From Bacillota bacterium (GTDB lineage Bacteria; Bacillota_A; Clostridia; Lachnospirales; Lachnospiraceae), in the NCBI GenBank assembly GCA_023443925.1, contig JAEZSL010000013.1, positions 1-25,956 on the forward strand: a DNA stretch of 25,956 nt. The letters are read 5' to 3'. The stretch's first letter is position 1. Each line of letters starts with the position of its first letter. The translations under genes were made by a program, and so were the position numbers. A model generated the notes under the pieces. The model was not told where the DNA came from. It made no database searches and saw nothing but the letters and a program-made list of their open reading frames with translations. Below are positions 13,894 through 20,326 of the stretch, piece by piece.

Positions 13894-15249
13894 TTATAAT
13901 ATGGTTCCATTTGATTTAATTACTTCCCGAAGCCAATAGGCAGAGTCCTTCCAGGTCCGTTTCTGGGATTCATAATCTACATGAACAATACCAAACCGTT
14001 CCGTATAACCCTTTGCCCATTCAAAATTATCCATAAGGGACCAAACAAAATATCCTCTAATATCTATACCATCATCAATTGCTTTCCCCAATGCCAGTAA
14101 ATACCGGTTTAAAAAGTCAATTCGTTCTGCATCATGAATCCTGCCGTCCAGACATACGGTATCGGTACAGGAAATTCCGTTTTCCGTAATATAGATCGGT
14201 TTATTATAGCGTTCATACAAAAATCTGGTTCCCCAGTACAGGCATTCCGGAACCACCGGCCAGCCGCAGGCTGTCCTTGGATGGCCTGATTTTCTTGAAA
14301 GATAACGGTATCCACCCTTGCCGTCAGCTTCTACTTTATAACCGTTATATATATTCTGTCCGTAAAAATCAATCGGTTCTGATATTAACTTAAAATCCTC
14401 CGGTTTAAAATCCGGCAGGTCTTTTTCAAATACTTTCAAGCCGGCTTCCGGGTATTTGCCAAAGAATACCGGGTCACTGAACCAGCTTACATTCCACATA
14501 TAATTGGACGTATCCGTTATATCAAAATATGCCTTACGGGCAGCCTCGATATCTTCCGGCTTATCCGTACCCGGGCAGGCAACACCGGAAGTAGGTGCAT
14601 ATCCGATCTGTGCATCGGGAACAATGCTGCGGATGGCCTGCACTGCCCTGCCGTGAGCTTTTAACACGTTATGGGTCATTTCCAGGACGGAGCGTCTGGA
14701 CATGACATTCCCCGGCGCATGTTCACCGCTTACATGTCCCAGGCCAATGAAGCACTGGGGTTCATTGAGGGTTATAAAAAACTTAACCTTATCACCATAG
14801 GCCCTGGCCACCACCGCCGCATATTCGGCAAACCAGTCCACACTTTCTGGGTTCTGCCAGCCCCCCTTCCGGTACAGGGCGTAAGGCATGTCCCAATGAT
14901 AAAGGGTAATACAGGGAACAATATTATGCTTTAATAATTCATCAATTAAATTATGGTAAAAACTGATGCCTTTTTCATTCACCGCTCCGGTACCTTCCGG
15001 TAAAATTCTGGACCAGGCCAGAGAAAACCGGTAGGCTTTTAAACCGATTTCACCCATAATGGCCACATCCTCAGGATATCGATGATAATGATCGCATGCA
15101 ACATCGCCGTTACTGCCGTCTAAAATACTTCCGGGCCGTCTGCAGAAATCATCCCATACCGTATATCCTCTTCCGTCTTCAAAAGCACTTCCTTCTAACT
15201 GATAGGAAGCGGTAGCGCTTCCCCACATAAAATCTTTCGGAAAACTCAT
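13894..15249 (-). CDS. GH1 family beta-glucosidase
   Basis: A 451-aa cytoplasmic glycoside hydrolase of family 1, normal length. FPKDFMWGSATASYQLEG forms the N-terminal signature, TLNEP carries the acid/base E163, and ITENG carries the nucleophile E356. The C-terminal segment is SLMDNFEWAKGYTERFGIVHVDY. The tryptophan of EWAKGY and the lack of a phosphate-binding S...K.Y cluster point to unphosphorylated beta-glucosides (such as cellobiose) rather than 6-phosphates. This contrasts with the GH4 enzyme in the same window. The ATG at 15249 follows AGAGG. The gene stands alone, with its own near-consensus promoter about 340 bp upstream and a hairpin-rich leader between them. Confidence 0.94.
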   Translation of the reverse strand: MSFPKDFMWGSATASYQLEGSAFEDGRGYTVWDDFCRRPGSILDGSNGDVACDHYHRYPEDVAIMGEIGLKAYRFSLAWSRILPEGTGAVNEKGISFYHNLIDELLKHNIVPCITLYHWDMPYALYRKGGWQNPESVDWFAEYAAVVARAYGDKVKFFITLNEPQCFIGLGHVSGEHAPGNVMSRRSVLEMTHNVLKAHGRAVQAIRSIVPDAQIGYAPTSGVACPGTDKPEDIEAARKAYFDITDTSNYMWNVSWFSDPVFFGKYPEAGLKVFEKDLPDFKPEDFKLISEPIDFYGQNIYNGYKVEADGKGGYRYLSRKSGHPRTACGWPVVPECLYWGTRFLYERYNKPIYITENGISCTDTVCLDGRIHDAERIDFLNRYLLALGKAIDDGIDIRGYFVWSLMDNFEWAKGYTERFGIVHVDYESQKRTWKDSAYWLREVIKSNGTIL

Positions 15250-15261
15250 TTTAACCTCTAT

Positions 15262-15484
15262 TCTTGCACACGCTCTTTGTGCATATCAAGTTTGTGGTGC
15301 GCAAGCACAAACTTGCGGTTGAAAAATTTATTTTTCAACCTAACTCCCGTCTGTGCGCTTAAGCGCACGTATAAATCAAGATGTTGAAAAACTGTATTTC
15401 GTTTTTTCAACCTGATACCCATTATATATCGTAGTCAGGCCTGCGATACTGCCATAGAATAATATGTGAAATCCGTGTTTCACA
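15262..15484. repeat. Cluster of palindromes in the GH1 leader, including a copy of the 65-bp repeat
   Basis: Seven short dyads occur in a row: 15266-15282 (GCACA/TGTGC), 15287-15315 (CAAGTTTGTG/CACAAACTTG, perfect 10 bp), 15317-15340 (GGTTGAAAAAT/ATTTTTCAACC, perfect 11 bp), 15353-15368 (GTGCGCTTAAGCGCAC, perfect 16-bp palindrome), 15383-15411 (GTTGAAAAA/TTTTTCAAC), 15431-15449 (GTAGTCAGGCCTGCGATAC, imperfect) and 15465-15484 (TGTGAAA/TTTCACA). The block 15344-15414 has the same order, spacer (TATAAATCAAGATG) and stems as the repeat units at 1119-1249. The whole cluster lies in the presumed 5' leader of the GH1 gene. Confidence 0.85.
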
Positions 15485-15587
15485 AAAGTGGAAGAATCTA
15501 CTTGTGGCACCCTTTCTAATTTAATTTTCTTTCAATTGAAACATCTGTATTTACTTTTAACTGTTCCGTTTATATCAAGCTTAAGTA

Positions 15588-15617
15588 ATTATATGGATAA
15601 TGTGATTTATCTGTCAA
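15588..15617 (-). promoter_or_regulatory. Near-consensus sigma-A promoter for the GH1 gene
   Basis: On the minus strand TTGACA (15617-15612), an 18-bp spacer and TATAAT (15593-15588) match both hexamers exactly. Transcription would begin near 15581 and run about 330 nt before the GH1 start. The 409-bp gap 15250-15658 holds this promoter and the palindrome cluster but no credible gene. Confidence 0.75.
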
Positions 15618-15658
15618 TAGAATTTTACAGGTTAGAAAGAGAATCTAAAGTTTTTTGG

Positions 15659-16414
15659 CTATCGGCTACTTTTTCTTCCCCGGTAGCCTGCCAGGCAAAG
15701 CGGCAGTTCCAATCCGTAAGCTTCCAGTAATTCTTTATCCCTGAGTATAAGTTCGGTATTCCCTTCCCTGATAATACGTCCGTCCGCCATCAGAATTACC
15801 CGGTCGCAGGTTTCCAGTATCATATCCAGGTCATGGGATGCAATTAGCTTAACATGGTCCAGCCGGTTTAAAGTCTGAATCAGCCTTCGCCGGTTTTTTG
15901 GGTCCAAAGCAATTGTTGGTTCATCCAGCAGTATAATATCCGGATGCATGGCAAGTACGGTGGCAATGGAAGCCATCTTCTTTTCCCCTCCGGACATTTT
16001 ATGGATCTGTTTCTCCTTCAGATGGGTAATTTCTATGGAAGAAAGTGCTGCTGCAACTCTCTCTTTCACCTCATCCTCCTTTAAACCATAGTTTCTTGGG
16101 CCAAATGCCACATCATTATATACCGTCTGGGTAAACAGCTGATTTTCCGAATCCTGAAACAGATAGCCGGTTTTACGGCGTATTTCGGTCAGGTTTTTTT
16201 TATTCACCGGAATCCGGTTGATATATGCTTCCCCTGAAAATCCAAGTTCCAGCCCTACCAGAATCCGCAGCAGCGTGGATTTTCCCACCCCATTGGCACC
16301 AATAATTCCGATGGCTTCTTTCTGTCCGGTTTGAAAAGACACTCCTTTTAAAATCTCTTTTCCATTTTCATAAGAAAAAGATATATTTTTACACTCTATA
16401 AAATAATTATCCAT
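15659..16414 (-). CDS. cbiO: ECF-type cobalt/nickel ABC transporter ATP-binding protein
   Basis: A 251-aa ATPase with Walker A GANGVGKS (39-46), Q-loop Q87 in GYLFQDSENQLFTQTVYNDV, signature SGGEKK (141-146), Walker B IILLDEP (about 160-166) with E165, and switch H194. The 'FQDPENQLF..TV..DVAFG' type of Q-loop sequence is characteristic of CbiO/EcfA energy-coupling ATPases. It powers metal uptake together with CbiQ (37 bp upstream) and CbiM (further upstream), all on the minus strand. AAAGGAA precedes the start. Only one ATPase gene is present, as usual for Co/Ni systems, which use a homodimer. Confidence 0.9.
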   Translation of the reverse strand: MDNYFIECKNISFSYENGKEILKGVSFQTGQKEAIGIIGANGVGKSTLLRILVGLELGFSGEAYINRIPVNKKNLTEIRRKTGYLFQDSENQLFTQTVYNDVAFGPRNYGLKEDEVKERVAAALSSIEITHLKEKQIHKMSGGEKKMASIATVLAMHPDIILLDEPTIALDPKNRRRLIQTLNRLDHVKLIASHDLDMILETCDRVILMADGRIIREGNTELILRDKELLEAYGLELPLCLAGYRGRKSSR

Positions 16415-16451
16415 AGAAATTCCTTTCTTCCTGTAACATGCATGATCAGGG

Positions 16452-17255
16452 TCATAACTTAATCAGCTGATTTAAATATACTTCTATATTCAGCAGCCTG
16501 AGAGCGGTAAATATAACAAGCCATATAACCAGGTAAGCATAATCCTTCGCGGAGCTTTTCTGGGGACGGGCATAGTAAAACTCACCATGAAATCCTCTGA
16601 GCAGCATACTGTCGTACAGATTCCCGGCCCGGTCGATACTCCGGAATAAAAGCTGCCCTAACAGGGAGCCCCATATTTTATACTTTATGCCCTTCTCCCC
16701 CGGTGCTCTTAAGCTATACGCCTCATAGACCGCACCTGCTTCCTGCAGTAAAACAGTAATGTAACGGTAAGTCAGCAGAATCTGGGTTACAACGATACCT
16801 GGTATATGCAATAGTTTCAGTGCATAACAGATCCGTTCTATTCCCGTGGTGGCAATTAACAAAAATGAAGCCATCAGGGCATAGATTCCCTTTATCACCA
16901 GGGTTACCATGGAAACAAACCCACCGGTGATAACCAAGCCACCTATTTTATACAACGGAAGATGATCAAAAAAAGGATTAAACAATCCTACGAAACATAC
17001 CAGCGGCAGCACTGCCCGCAATTTTCGAAAGCAGCTTTTTACTGATAGCTCCGCCAGGTTAAAAAGCAGCAGCGGATAGATTATAAAGGGCAGAAGCCCT
17101 GGCAGATTATATTTATTAAATGATACCACACAGGCAATATAGACTACGGTAAGTATAACCTTAACCAGCGGGTGTACCTGATGAACTGCGGTATCCTTCC
17201 CAGCCATTTCATCTAATTCCTGAATCTCATATATGGCATTTGTTAATTTTCCCAT
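16452..17255 (-). CDS. cbiQ: ECF-type cobalt/nickel transporter transmembrane protein
   Basis: A 267-aa membrane protein of the CbiQ/EcfT family, with several hydrophobic helices in the first two thirds (for example LVKVILTVVYIACVVSF and GIVVTQILLTYRYITVLL). The ATPase-coupling segments are SLRAPGEKGIKYKIWGSLLGQLLFRSIDRAG and LYDSMLLRGFHGEFYY; the latter is a CbiQ hallmark. The frame is open back to 17282, but GGGAG lies 5 bases before the ATG at 17255 and nothing SD-like lies before the others. A TATAAT at 17334-17329 on the minus strand could be part of its own promoter. It links CbiO energy coupling to the CbiM substrate-binding component. Confidence 0.88.
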   Translation of the reverse strand: MGKLTNAIYEIQELDEMAGKDTAVHQVHPLVKVILTVVYIACVVSFNKYNLPGLLPFIIYPLLLFNLAELSVKSCFRKLRAVLPLVCFVGLFNPFFDHLPLYKIGGLVITGGFVSMVTLVIKGIYALMASFLLIATTGIERICYALKLLHIPGIVVTQILLTYRYITVLLQEAGAVYEAYSLRAPGEKGIKYKIWGSLLGQLLFRSIDRAGNLYDSMLLRGFHGEFYYARPQKSSAKDYAYLVIWLVIFTALRLLNIEVYLNQLIKL

Positions 17256-17438
17256 GAAAACTCCCATCTGTGTTGTTGACATATCTGAAAATACGAAGAT
17301 CTAATGTAAACTTATTTAACTCATTGTGATTATAGCCCATCACTTTGTTAAGAATAAATATCCCGCCTGTTAAGGCCTTTTATATAATAGAATGCAATTT
17401 ATTATAATACTTCGGGTGACACTCAAATCCTGCAATAT

Positions 17439-17482
17439 AAAAAACGGGTAGACTCCATGATGATTACCTCATGGAACCTACC
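17439..17482 (-). terminator. Intrinsic terminator between cbiM and cbiQ
   Basis: On the minus strand GGTAG/CTACC and TCCATGA/TCATGGA make a 12-bp stem with a symmetric internal loop and an 8-nt apical loop, followed by CCGTTTTTT. It lies 70 bp after the cbiM stop. The 296-bp gap 17256-17551 holds only this element and a -10-like TATAAT (17329-17334) for cbiQ. Confidence 0.8.
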
Positions 17483-17551
17483 TATACCTGAAACGGACTT
17501 CTGTAAACAGGTGTATATCAAATTATCTGAATTCAGTTTTACCTAACTTAC

Positions 17552-18550
17552 TTAACTCTTCCTGCCGTCCTTCTTAAAAAACTTAAACAAAACCGCACAG
17601 CCTATACAAATTACCGCAACTACAACCGAACCAAAAATTCCGGATACGGAAGTTCCTGCTGGTGAAGACGAACCTGCAAAAGCATAATCGGGTAAAACTG
17701 CTGTCTTATCTTGAATCTCCTGAGCCGCAGCCACTGCCCCTGTATGTTCGCTTTCCGGCGCGATTTCCGTATCACCCGTTATTTTCTGTATAGACCATTC
17801 CAAGCCGTCCGGATTGGAGGAAGCTGCCAGAGATAAGCCTCCGCCGATTAATACCACCACCGCGGCGAGGATAATCAGGGTTTGTCTGAAACTAAACCGA
17901 TTCTCTAACCTATTGTTTTCCAAAAGTTCAGGTCTGGTATTCTTAATAAAAATAACCACGGCTGCTGTAATCAAACCTTCCGCAGCACCGATTGCCAGAT
18001 GAATTGGCTGCATCAGCAGTAAAAACTCTTGAAAGGATAACGCTGTTATACCGGATATTAAGGATTCAAGCGTTACACTGAAAGCTCCCAGCTGAAGGCT
18101 TATCACGGAACCAAGAACAGACGCCATAATAATTCGGCCGGATTTCATACTGCCCTTAACCATTGGCCGGTAAATCAACAGATATCCAATAAAGCAGCCG
18201 TAAAACGCCATGTTCCAGATATTCCCGCCCAGTGCAAGCAGACCTCCATCAGCAAATAACAGACATTGAATCACCAAAACCGATATCATGGATAAGAACC
18301 CCGCATACGGCCCCAACAAGACGGAAAGCAGAAGACCTCCGCATAAATGTCCGCTGGACCCGGTCCCCGGGATAGTAAAATTTATCATCTCAGCCGCAAA
18401 GACAAAGGCTGCCATAACCCCCATTACCGGAATCTTTTTTATATCATTTTCTAATCTTACTTTCTTTACCGAATATCCGGCTGCAACTGCCGAAGCGGCA
18501 TACATAGTTCCTGCAACTGCAGGTGATAATAATGCGTCTGCCATATGCAT
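17552..18550 (-). CDS. cbiM: CbiM-type Co/Ni substrate-binding component fused to a PDGLE (CbiN-like) domain
   Basis: A 332-aa membrane protein. The first about 215 residues are CbiM/NikM: MHMADALLSPAVAG start, FTIPGTGSSGHLCGGLLLSVLLGP, and ALGGNIWNMAFYGCFIGY. In this family Met1, His2 and a later His coordinate the metal, and H2 and H68 (in SSGHLCGG) are present. After a helix, LAASSNPDGLEWSIQKITGD marks a PDGLE domain, with a final membrane helix and KKDGRKS tail. The open frame starts 7 codons earlier, but AAGGAGGG lies 7 bases before the ATG at 18550, and only that start puts His at position 2. This is a fused form of CbiM and CbiN functions. It is controlled by a promoter overlapping a dyad, and no cobalamin riboswitch was seen. 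Confidence 0.9.
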   Translation of the reverse strand: MHMADALLSPAVAGTMYAASAVAAGYSVKKVRLENDIKKIPVMGVMAAFVFAAEMINFTIPGTGSSGHLCGGLLLSVLLGPYAGFLSMISVLVIQCLLFADGGLLALGGNIWNMAFYGCFIGYLLIYRPMVKGSMKSGRIIMASVLGSVISLQLGAFSVTLESLISGITALSFQEFLLLMQPIHLAIGAAEGLITAAVVIFIKNTRPELLENNRLENRFSFRQTLIILAAVVVLIGGGLSLAASSNPDGLEWSIQKITGDTEIAPESEHTGAVAAAQEIQDKTAVLPDYAFAGSSSPAGTSVSGIFGSVVVAVICIGCAVLFKFFKKDGRKS

Positions 18551-18576
18551 AAAAATACCCTCCTTAAACAAATACT

Positions 18577-18610
18577 GTACTAATTATAGTACTTTTCAGA
18601 CACAGTACAA
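18577..18610 (-). promoter_or_regulatory. cbiM promoter with dyad over the -10 box
   Basis: On the minus strand TTGTAC (18610-18605), a 16-bp spacer and TATAAT (18588-18583) form a good sigma-A promoter, 33 bp before the cbiM start. The dyad GTACTA-ATTA-TAGTAC (18577-18592) spans the -10 and is a candidate operator for the neighbouring metal-responsive repressor. Confidence 0.6.
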
Positions 18611-18769
18611 GCCCGTACCGGGGATATAATATACATATTTTTTTCCTGCTATCCGGGATCGTTTTTCCTGAGAGGATAAACAATGCCTGCTCTACTTTTA
18701 TATAATTACAATCTCAATATACCACGGAAATGGATATAAGAAAAGTCAGAACCAAAATCGTATACCGGA

Positions 18770-19120
18770 TTATTTTATGAATCGGTCAATCGCCTTATTC
18801 AAATTCTCTATGGCTGCGTTATCTCCGGATTCAATAGCATCCACAATACAATGTCCGATGTGGTCCTGAAGAATAACTTTTCCGGTATTATTCAGGGCTG
18901 CGATTACAGCGGATAACTGAATCAGTACCTCACTGCAGTCTTTCCCGTCTTCTATCATTCTCTTTACCGAATCCAGATGGCCGCTTGCACGGGATAAGCG
19001 GTTTAAGACGGCTTTGGTATTTTGATGGCTATGTTTATGTACCGAGCCTTCTTCGTGGCTGTGTGAATATTCCATACCATCCGCATCCACATGAGTATGA
19101 ACTTGCCCGTTTTTCTGCAT
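18770..19120 (-). CDS. CsoR/RcnR/InrS family metal-sensing repressor with His-rich N-terminus
   Basis: A 116-aa all-helical repressor (DUF156). Residues 1-33 are rich in histidine (H8, H10, H20, H22, H28, H30, H32). The core has VLNRLSRASGHLDSVKRMIEDGKDCSEVL and QDHIGHCIVDAI. C62, H87 and C91 keep the 25- and 4-residue spacing of the CsoR Cys-His-Cys site. With an N-terminal His ligand this matches the InrS-type Ni fingerprint rather than RcnR, which has His in the last position. It lies immediately upstream of the Co/Ni importer genes on the same strand, so nickel or cobalt sensing is the best guess, with copper as the alternative. AAGGAAGG precedes the ATG, and the promoter is a perfect consensus. 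Confidence 0.87.
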   Translation of the reverse strand: MQKNGQVHTHVDADGMEYSHSHEEGSVHKHSHQNTKAVLNRLSRASGHLDSVKRMIEDGKDCSEVLIQLSAVIAALNNTGKVILQDHIGHCIVDAIESGDNAAIENLNKAIDRFIK

Positions 19121-19171
19121 AATCAGCCTTCCTTTCTATTCTGCGGGTTACCGAATATCATATATGAATTG

Positions 19172-19200
19172 ATTATAAGAAATGTTACCGGAAATGTCAA
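19172..19200 (-). promoter_or_regulatory. Perfect-consensus sigma-A promoter of the metal repressor gene
   Basis: On the minus strand TTGACA (19200-19195), exactly 17 bp and TATAAT (19177-19172) are all present. GTTACCG occurs in the spacer (19184-19190) and again downstream (19147-19153), giving two direct 7-bp copies 37 bp apart that could be regulator half-sites. Confidence 0.8.
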
Positions 19201-19394
19201 TAATCGTAATCCTCTGTTTATACAAACGTTATTACTTTTACAGTATTACCGGTACTGGATATTCTTGAAAGGCTTATTATTTTCCTGTCTGCTGCATATT
19301 AACTAACTCTATCGTGTTTTATCGCAGTGGCCGTTATGAGTTATAAATTTATAAATTGCAGTCTCCATAGCAAGAAATTAATTTTTCAAATTAA
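19201..19394. other. Gene-free interval upstream of the metal repressor
   Basis: Of the 321 bp between the repressor start (19120) and the hydrolase stop (19442), 19172-19200 is the promoter and 19395-19434 a terminator. In the remaining AT-rich stretch I see no credible gene, repeat or RNA. Confidence 0.5.
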
Positions 19395-19434
19395 AAGAAC
19401 TGCCTTCCGGGTGCTGAGCCGGCCGGCAGTTCTT
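19395..19434 (-). terminator. Intrinsic terminator of the alpha/beta hydrolase gene
   Basis: AAGAACTGCC (19395-19404) and GGCAGTTCTT (19425-19434) form a 10-bp perfect stem with extra GC pairing inside the loop. On the minus strand it is followed by TTAATTT, just after the hydrolase stop codon. Confidence 0.75.
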
Positions 19435-19441
19435 TCTAAGT

Positions 19442-20257
19442 TTACTTACCTTCTATAAAACAGGTTACAACATCATTAAATTTATCCTTTTCATCATAAA
19501 AAGAACCGTGTCCGCTGAAATCAAAAGGTATCAGTCTGGAATTCTTAATATACTGGTTTTGTACTTCACCCAGGGCAAAGGGTACGACAAGATCATGTAT
19601 GCCATGTATGATCAGAGTAGGCACATGGATGGCAGTCAGGTCATTGAAAAGTACCTCTCTCAGCCAGGATTCGGCAATGTCGGCCGTTGCCCACCCGGCA
19701 GCCTGCAAGCCCAATTGGAAGAACCAGTCGGAAAATGCCTGGGAGGTATGCTGGAAGAAGAACCTGTCACCAAATCCCCGAAGCATTTGAGGCCTGTCTT
19801 TATACGTATCTGCAATGGTCTGCTCTACCCCTTCCCTTTCAACGCCATATGGGAAGTTAGGACGTTTTATAAGACTGGGTGCAGCCGCTGCCACAAGTAC
19901 CAGCTTTGATACACCATATCCCCTATGACGTCCCATATATCTGCATGCAATCGATCCGCCGGTAGAATGGCCTATTAGAGTAAAATCGCATAAATTAAGT
20001 TCATCAACCACACATTTTACATCATCGGCCAGCCGGTCATAATCATATCCCCGGAAGGGTTTATCCGAATCTCCAAAGCCTCTGGTATCAATTCCAATAC
20101 ACCGGTAACCTAGCTTTGGCAGCACATCAAATTGGTATTCAAACAGTTTATGGCTGCCCGGCCAGCCGTGCAGCCATAAAATTGTTTTCTTTCCTTCGGG
20201 ATTAAGGTCTTCAACATAGTATTTTACGTTAGGTTCAACCATAACATAATAACCCAT
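19442..20257 (-). CDS. Alpha/beta hydrolase
   Basis: A 271-aa alpha/beta-fold hydrolase. The HGWPGS oxyanion segment lies at 30-35, the nucleophile elbow G96-H-S98-T-G-G101 has Ser98, IIHGIHDLVVP carries the acid D222, and FSGHGSFYDE carries the catalytic H250. A cap domain lies between about 125 and 205. The GHSTGGS elbow resembles esterases and non-haem chloroperoxidase-like enzymes; the substrate is unknown. The open frame starts at 20278, but GGAGG is 5 bases before the ATG at 20257. The gene lies downstream of the BlaI/M56 pair on the same strand with a 69-bp gap that contains TATAAT, so it may have its own promoter. A terminator closes it. Confidence 0.88.
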   Translation of the reverse strand: MGYYVMVEPNVKYYVEDLNPEGKKTILWLHGWPGSHKLFEYQFDVLPKLGYRCIGIDTRGFGDSDKPFRGYDYDRLADDVKCVVDELNLCDFTLIGHSTGGSIACRYMGRHRGYGVSKLVLVAAAAPSLIKRPNFPYGVEREGVEQTIADTYKDRPQMLRGFGDRFFFQHTSQAFSDWFFQLGLQAAGWATADIAESWLREVLFNDLTAIHVPTLIIHGIHDLVVPFALGEVQNQYIKNSRLIPFDFSGHGSFYDEKDKFNDVVTCFIEGK

Positions 20258-20326
20258 ATTATCCTCCATAAATATCATATCCTGATATTATATTCCCCCG
20301 AAAATGATTGGTACCGTCGTTTCGAT

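Noticed and set aside
15488..15730. 80-codon plus-strand open frame upstream of the GH1 gene
   Set aside because: It overlaps the end of cbiO and the GH1 promoter. It has no SD and its composition is not protein-like.
18551..18769. Cobalamin riboswitch upstream of cbiM
   Set aside because: The cbiM leader is only about 25 nt after the predicted start site, and no GCCACTG-type B12 box was found.
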